From the NCBI GenBank assembly GCA_031310005.1, contig CM062387.1, positions 682,001-746,000 on the forward strand: 64,000 nucleotides of DNA. Direction: 5' to 3'. Source of the stretch: Dactylellina haptotyla. Lineage: Eukaryota; Ascomycota; Orbiliomycetes; Orbiliales; Orbiliaceae. Made by a program: the position numbers and the translations under genes. This document shows, piece after piece, positions 59,206 to 64,000 of the stretch (positions are counted from its first letter, which is position 1; each line of letters starts with the position of its first letter). A model generated the notes under the pieces. That model did no database searches. It worked only from the letters and a program-made list of their open reading frames with translations, and had not been told where the DNA came from.

Positions 59206-61903
59206 CTAATTCCCAAGCACAACCTGCCCCTTCCCACCTTTAACCACCTTCTCCACCTTTACCTCCTCATCACCGCCTTCGAGAGCCCACACGTCCCCAG
59301 GGTACTCCAACCCCTTCAACCCCTTCCCCGCACACGCCCTCTCCAACGCCAACACCGCAAAATGCCCCCCGACAACAGGTCTAGCCATGAACCAAATCCC
59401 CGGAAACCCACCCTCACCCTCGGTATCGTATAGATCAGTAAACGGCCTATCCGTATTCGTCTCGTTCACCCACCGCCCCACATCGAGCACAATATTCTCC
59501 CGCGTCTTCCTCTCCGCTACCGCTGCCGCGAAAAACTCCCAATCGCTCTTGGTGTACAGATGTCTCGAGTCGAGGGGTAATCCGTACTTCTGCTGTACTT
59601 CTCTATACCACCTCGACTGTTTCGTGTATATATCCTCTGGTACAAACCCGGGACTGCCCGTGTCCTCGTCATCCATCGGACGTTGCAGCCGGCCCTTTCG
59701 TGATTTCTTAGCCTTGGATTTCAGAGTGGAGAATTGCGAGAGGGAAGAGGAGAGTCCCTTGCGGTAGCAGAGGAGGGAGTCGGCGTAGAGGTTGTACAAG
59801 GTACCCCAGGATCCTTGCCAGTGGTAGGCTAGTTTCGTGTGGGTTTTATCGCGGGTGAGGGATAGGTCGTGCCATGTCTTGATGTACTCGTCTGCTACGT
59901 CCTGTATATCGCACAAATGATGTGGTTAGCGGCAGGGTATACTATATAAAGACCCCGAAAATGACGGTGACGAGGGATATAACTTACGGAGAAGTACTTC
60001 TCATCCTTCGCGTTGCCAACTACACCTGCGATTTCGGACATGGCTTTGATGCCCAATATACCCTTCAACGCAAGGTTAGTCTGATTCGCCAATCGTCCCG
60101 CGAAATCATCGGTGGATACTACAAACATCACATATTAGCATTTCTCTCCCCTTTCGTATAATTCTCACCATATCAGGTATAGAAGGGAATACACACGTTG
60201 AGTAGCAGGGAGAAGTCCAAATTCAATCAGATACCCCGTCCACTTCCTCCATAGCAGATACCGACTCCTGTATACCCCGCCATCACCCCACATACCCTCC
60301 AACCACTCCTTCGCCATCTTGCGCCCCTTCTCTCCGCCGCCATACTCATCGATCAAGCTGCCCACAACGGAGGCTCCCATTATCAGCATGTTTCCGCACT
60401 CCTCGACGGGCATGTACTCGTCCCGCCCGTCCGGGTGGCCCGTGGCATTAGGGAAACTGGACCCGAGATCGTGCATACTGTAGTCGTTCGGATAGAGGCC
60501 GGCGGATTGATGTTCCAACAGTGGCTCGAGGAGGTAGCGCAGCCACGCTGGGTTGACGTAGAGGAAGAACGGGAAGGCCGGGAAGATGACGTCGATGGTT
60601 TGGAAGTTGCCGTCGCTGCTGATTTCTTTGAGGAACAGGAGGGGTTTGGTTGGGGTTCCGGAGAAGGAGGTGCCGCCGAGCACCTGTCTTGTGGAGAGGA
60701 GAAGGATGTCAACGTATGCGGAGGCTGCAGAGCCGTCCATGGCTCTTAGCGCGTGCTTGACTAGCTGGTCGTTGAATTTGTCGGCTTCGTCGACGGCGGA
60801 GATGTAGTCGTGGAAATGGTAATGGATCACGTCGTTGTGGTCTTCAAAGTAGCCTTTCCACAGGGGGCGCATGCTGGTTGTTCCCCGTGCGGAGGCGAAC
60901 TGGGCGACCTCATCTTGAATGTGGGAGATGGTGAAGAGCACGGAACTGTGGGATGGGGAGGAGGAGTTCGAGCTCAGGTGGAACGGTTTGGAGAAAGCAA
61001 AGACGGGTTCGGCATCCATGACGTCGCGGAAGCGGGTGTCGGTGGTGTTTCGGAGGGGTTTTGCGCGGGCGAACCGGTTGCGCATCGAACCAGAGTCGCT
61101 GCTCTCATAGTGGATGTCCTATCGCAATTATTAACTCCAATCCAATGCATAATCCAAGTAAACATTAGATTAGGTTGTACCTTCGGAGCGGTAAAGTAGA
61201 GGCTGCCCCACTCCGCACGGTCCGAGATTTCGGAGAAATGCAGCTCTCGCGATCGAGTGACTTTCCAGCTTCTGAGGCTGCCGTGCTCTGCCATGTCCCA
61301 TGATATATGACTTCCACGGTCACCGGTAACCCACACTACGATCATCATTAGCTCCGTAGACATTAGATATCAGGTGTGCGCAGTCTTACAGCCGTTAACG
61401 TCAATGTAGACCTCGCAGTCGACATTGCCCACGACTCCAACCTCGATGTACCCGGCGGGGATGCTCTGCCGCATAGTGTTGTTGACGGTAATCGGACTAG
61501 TAAACGTGAGCGTCACATCCACGCCCCCCGCGCTGCTATCCCCAACGTCGCCGCCGCTGGTATCAATCGAATACTGCAGCCATGTCTTAGACGCATCGTA
61601 GTCCAAGCCCAGGTACTTGGGAAACTCGACGGAGTAGCCATCCTTCTTCCCGGCACCGCCCAGGGAGTCGTGCGGACGGCCGAGCAGTGGGTAGACGGTG
61701 TTTTCGATTCTGAGCATGACGCCGAGTCCGATTTCCTGGCCGGTCCAGAACATGGGCCAGCGGGACCAGGGGTCGGAACGGGAGTTCTGAAGCCATAGAG
61801 AGAGGTAGGGGTTGCGGACGATGAGGGGGACGATTTGCGGGGTGAGAGAGGCGGAGAGGATGGCGGTGGGGAGGAAGAGGAGGGCGGTCGCGAGGAGCTT
61901 CAT
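59206..61903 (-). CDS. gtaA: Secreted glutaminase A-type enzyme (GtaA family)
   Basis: About 805 aa. Exons: 61390-61903, 61181-61335, 60197-61118, 59988-60118, 59206-59901; all in frame. The chosen start MKLLATALLFLPTAILSASL gives a signal peptide; an upstream Met (61981) in the same frame would add 26 non-conserved residues. The mature N-terminus LTPQIVPLIVRNPYLSLWLQ and RWPMFWTGQEIGLGVMLRI are typical of fungal glutaminase GtaA. DUF5127-like and DUF4965-like regions follow, the latter including TDDFAGRLANQTNLALKGIL and DKTHTKLAYHWQGSWGTLYN, and TDLYDTEGEGG with ARPVVGGHFAVLALERA close the C-terminus. The family hydrolyses L-glutamine to glutamate and ammonia outside the cell; other members are annotated only by DUF. 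Full length compared with typical 680-820 aa. Downstream spacing to the NDUFS5 gene end (58940) is about 265 bases, convergent. Confidence 0.9.
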
Positions 61904-62958
61904 CGTTACTGTTCGATCACTCCTCGCCGCGCATAGAAGACGGATGTCAATATTGTGGAAGCTCGGTTCCGATGATGCCACCGCCGGCTGGGGGCTCTGA
62001 TCTGCCTTCGCTCCGCCGGGAAGGAGAAGGCGTTATTCGAATCTAGTCTAACGCTGGAGCAGTTCAAACACTTCGGTCTCTAAAATATATAACTATAATA
62101 CGAAATCTGAGGGTATCCTAAAAGTACAATCCAAGGGACAGAAAAACAGCCGTCGTCGTCGATGACGAGAAAGAGGGGAAGAGAGAGCCAGCCTCTTGGA
62201 GGACGCAAAGTATGGGGTAATACGAGGAATTGGCCCCGATTCCCGCGGGAACTGAGCTGTGGGGAAACCTGCGACCGGAACCCCTGTTCGGACGGGCCAA
62301 AAGGGGAAAGCGCGCTGCAGGCGGGACCCATGCCAGTCGCCGGAGAGGGCGAGAGCGGCGGGGAGCTGCGGTCATGAGGTCTGTCGGTTGTGCCTCCCTT
62401 GCGAGTTTGGTATCCTCGCGATCGAGATACCAGTCGAGTATCGATACGTACTTATCCGAGTGTAAATAAATGTTATGGAGTCGTTCGAAGAATTAAAAGA
62501 TGGGTTGATATCGTCACGTGACAACGCTAGCTGAGGCTCGGGAGCTATCCCAATTATATTATTTCTCAGTCAAGAGAATATATCTTCTCCAATTTTCGAT
62601 GTTTTTTATCAATAATATAATAAAGAAAGAAAACTGTACCAAACGAGTGTGTGCTGGTAATTTGCGTTTGTTGCACAGTGCCCAAAAGTAAATCATAATG
62701 CCCGTGTAAATGCTGCAATGCATCGAAATCTATCGCGTCCCGTTCCTGATACTGGGCTTAGAATTTAGTTCGGTCTGGACCGCATGCACCAAGAACGACA
62801 AGACACGCCAACCTTTTTCAGCCGCAGGAGAATATTCTCACTATAAGAACTCCTGATATGAAGCACTTAGTTCCCAATCCGACAACAGAATATCGGGCGT
62901 AGCGATTGCTTAGGAACCCCATTCAAAAAAGGCCTTTACCAGACAACAATCTGATAAC
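61904..62958. other. Intergenic region, divergent promoters
   Basis: About 1.05 kb. The 62080-62470 part is locally GC-rich and has overlapping frames on both strands with Arg/Gly/Pro-biased composition and no family; none is called. The rest is AT-rich. It holds the glutaminase promoter and the upstream region of the last gene. Confidence 0.45.
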
Positions 62959-63655
62959 ATGGCGCTGTCTCCTATTCTGCACGATACTTTCCTCTCACCA
63001 AGAGCCACAGAGAAATCCTGCAGCGAAAAATACGGCAGCGGATGGCAGTACTGCGCGGGGCTTCGCGTTCAGCTGTGCTACAGCCCATCGTTAGGGCAGG
63101 TGAGTGCCTCCGATCTGTCCTGCGATACCCTCGATATCCGAACCCGAAAATAAAACCTCCCACCTCGATGCCGATCAGCCTCGCCTCTGCGCGTGACGCA
63201 TCCCGATTTCCACACTTTTTTGTCCGTCAATGGAAAGATATCGAAATTTATAAGAACAATAAATCCTTCATGATGGATGCTAACGGGTGACTTGAAGATA
63301 TGCTGCGGAGACGGCAACATCTGTAGTACCGACGAATTCTGTCCATCTCAATTGGGAGATAAGTGTTGTCCTGATGTGAGTGATGTTCCTGCTAATCGAC
63401 GAGTGCCTTTCAATTCCAACTGAGATATTCGAAGTAGGAGCAGAGACTAACCACCCGGTGGGGCGTACGCAGAGCATGACAAAATCCGAATGCGAAGCAA
63501 TGAACGCGGAGTCTAGGAGCACAAAATCCAGTTCGGGGGCCGGCTCGGACTCGAATAGTCCTAGCGCTGCCATCTCAATAAAGTCATCCGCAAACAGTCC
63601 CAGTATTTACAAGTTTCTTTTGTATACTATTCTTATTGGACTTCTGTCGTTTTGA
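62959..63655 (+). CDS. Small Cys-rich protein with GPI-like C-terminus, model tentative
   Basis: Proposed exons: 62959-63099, 63298-63375, 63425-63655, about 149 aa in total; donors GTGAGT (twice) and phase 0 throughout. The Cys-rich core reads KSCSEKYGSGWQYCAG, VQLCYSPSLG and, after splicing, ICCGDGNICSTDEFC then DKCCPD, resembling small fungal surface proteins with a paired-Cys fold. A Ser-rich stretch (about residues 105-130) and a hydrophobic tail (YKFLLYTILIGLLSF) fit a GPI-attachment signal. The first exon lacks a good signal peptide (MALSPILHDTFLSPRATEK), so an additional upstream exon is likely missing. Splice sites, particularly the 63298 acceptor, are chosen by phase. Function unknown. 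Confidence 0.5.
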
Positions 63656-64000
63656 TTTATATAATTATTTCGCAAACGAGAGCCTTGATTTCATAGAGGT
63701 GTTATAGAATCATAGTCTAGATAGTATAAATGCCTGCATCTTGCTTTATGCTATACTGTTCTTAGTTTTTATATGCTATATTTTTTCTAATTTTAAATGC
63801 TATATAAAATTACATATATGATAGAGTTATTTTTTTTGGGTTTTTTTGTTATATGTTATACTTATGTTATGTGATGTATTTGTGCTAGATTGTTGATATA
63901 ATCTGTAGAGTTTGCAAGGGTCAATTAGAAAACGGGTCAATCGCTATGCTTCATCGTATCGTATCATCGTAATGTCTGTTCCCCAAATACCTCCACCTCC
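63656..64000. other. AT-rich terminal region, nothing recognised
   Basis: Very AT-rich sequence with long T tracts (for example around 63829-63850). Probably the 3' flank of the last gene. No feature called. Confidence 0.5.

Noticed and set aside
62080-62470. Cluster of GC-rich frames on both strands
   Set aside because: Arg/Gly/Pro-biased composition in all frames is typical of GC-rich noncoding sequence; no family or splice model.

Overview
The window reads as a gene-dense piece of a filamentous ascomycete genome. Genes carry short introns (about 50-110 nt, GT...AG, several with CTAAC/TACTAAC-like branch sites). The gene content is fungal: many-WSC cell-surface protein, GtaA-type glutaminase, CAP/PR-1 protein, NDUFS5-type complex I subunit. 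A Leotiomycete is my guess for the class, but nothing in the sequence proves it. About 21 protein genes and one tRNA gene can be supported. No transposon, CRISPR array or viral sequence was recognised. Splice sites were chosen by eye from consensus and reading phase; every spliced model given closes in frame, except the one explicitly flagged.

1-15 kb, all minus strand: an anion:cation-symporter-type MFS transporter, a secreted CAP-domain protein, an F-box-like protein, an FHS/fucose-permease-like MFS transporter, a Nudix hydrolase and a divergent protein kinase, with gene-poor gaps of 1-1.7 kb between some of them.

15-31 kb, a cell-wall neighbourhood: a giant secreted protein (about 2244 aa; quinoprotein-like propeller, choice-of-anchor-D-like repeats, nine WSC domains), divergent from a membrane-anchored GH16 glucanase/transglycosylase, followed by a 1039-aa processive GT2 polysaccharide-synthase-like enzyme. 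A tRNA-Ala(UGC) gene with a 24-nt intron follows at 31.6 kb.

33-44 kb: a membrane-anchored aspartic-protease homologue lacking both catalytic motifs, an Asteroid/XPG-like protein in tandem with a metallophosphoesterase (both minus), a kinase-ankyrin protein and a Pro/Tyr-rich GPI-type wall protein.

44-57 kb, plus strand: a second divergent kinase that shares three intron positions and phases with the one at 13-14.8 kb, a one-exon 1346-aa secreted Cys-rich protein built from recurring modules, a short-form tRNase Z, and a 936-codon gene of unknown family whose best model contains an in-frame TAG.

57-64 kb: a DUF4149/TMEM205-like membrane protein divergent from the NDUFS5 homologue, a GtaA-type glutaminase and a small Cys-rich GPI-like protein. 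The most unusual items are the modular Cys-rich protein, the interrupted unknown gene, the paralogous kinase pair, the pseudo-aspartic protease and the recent internal duplication in the WSC protein.
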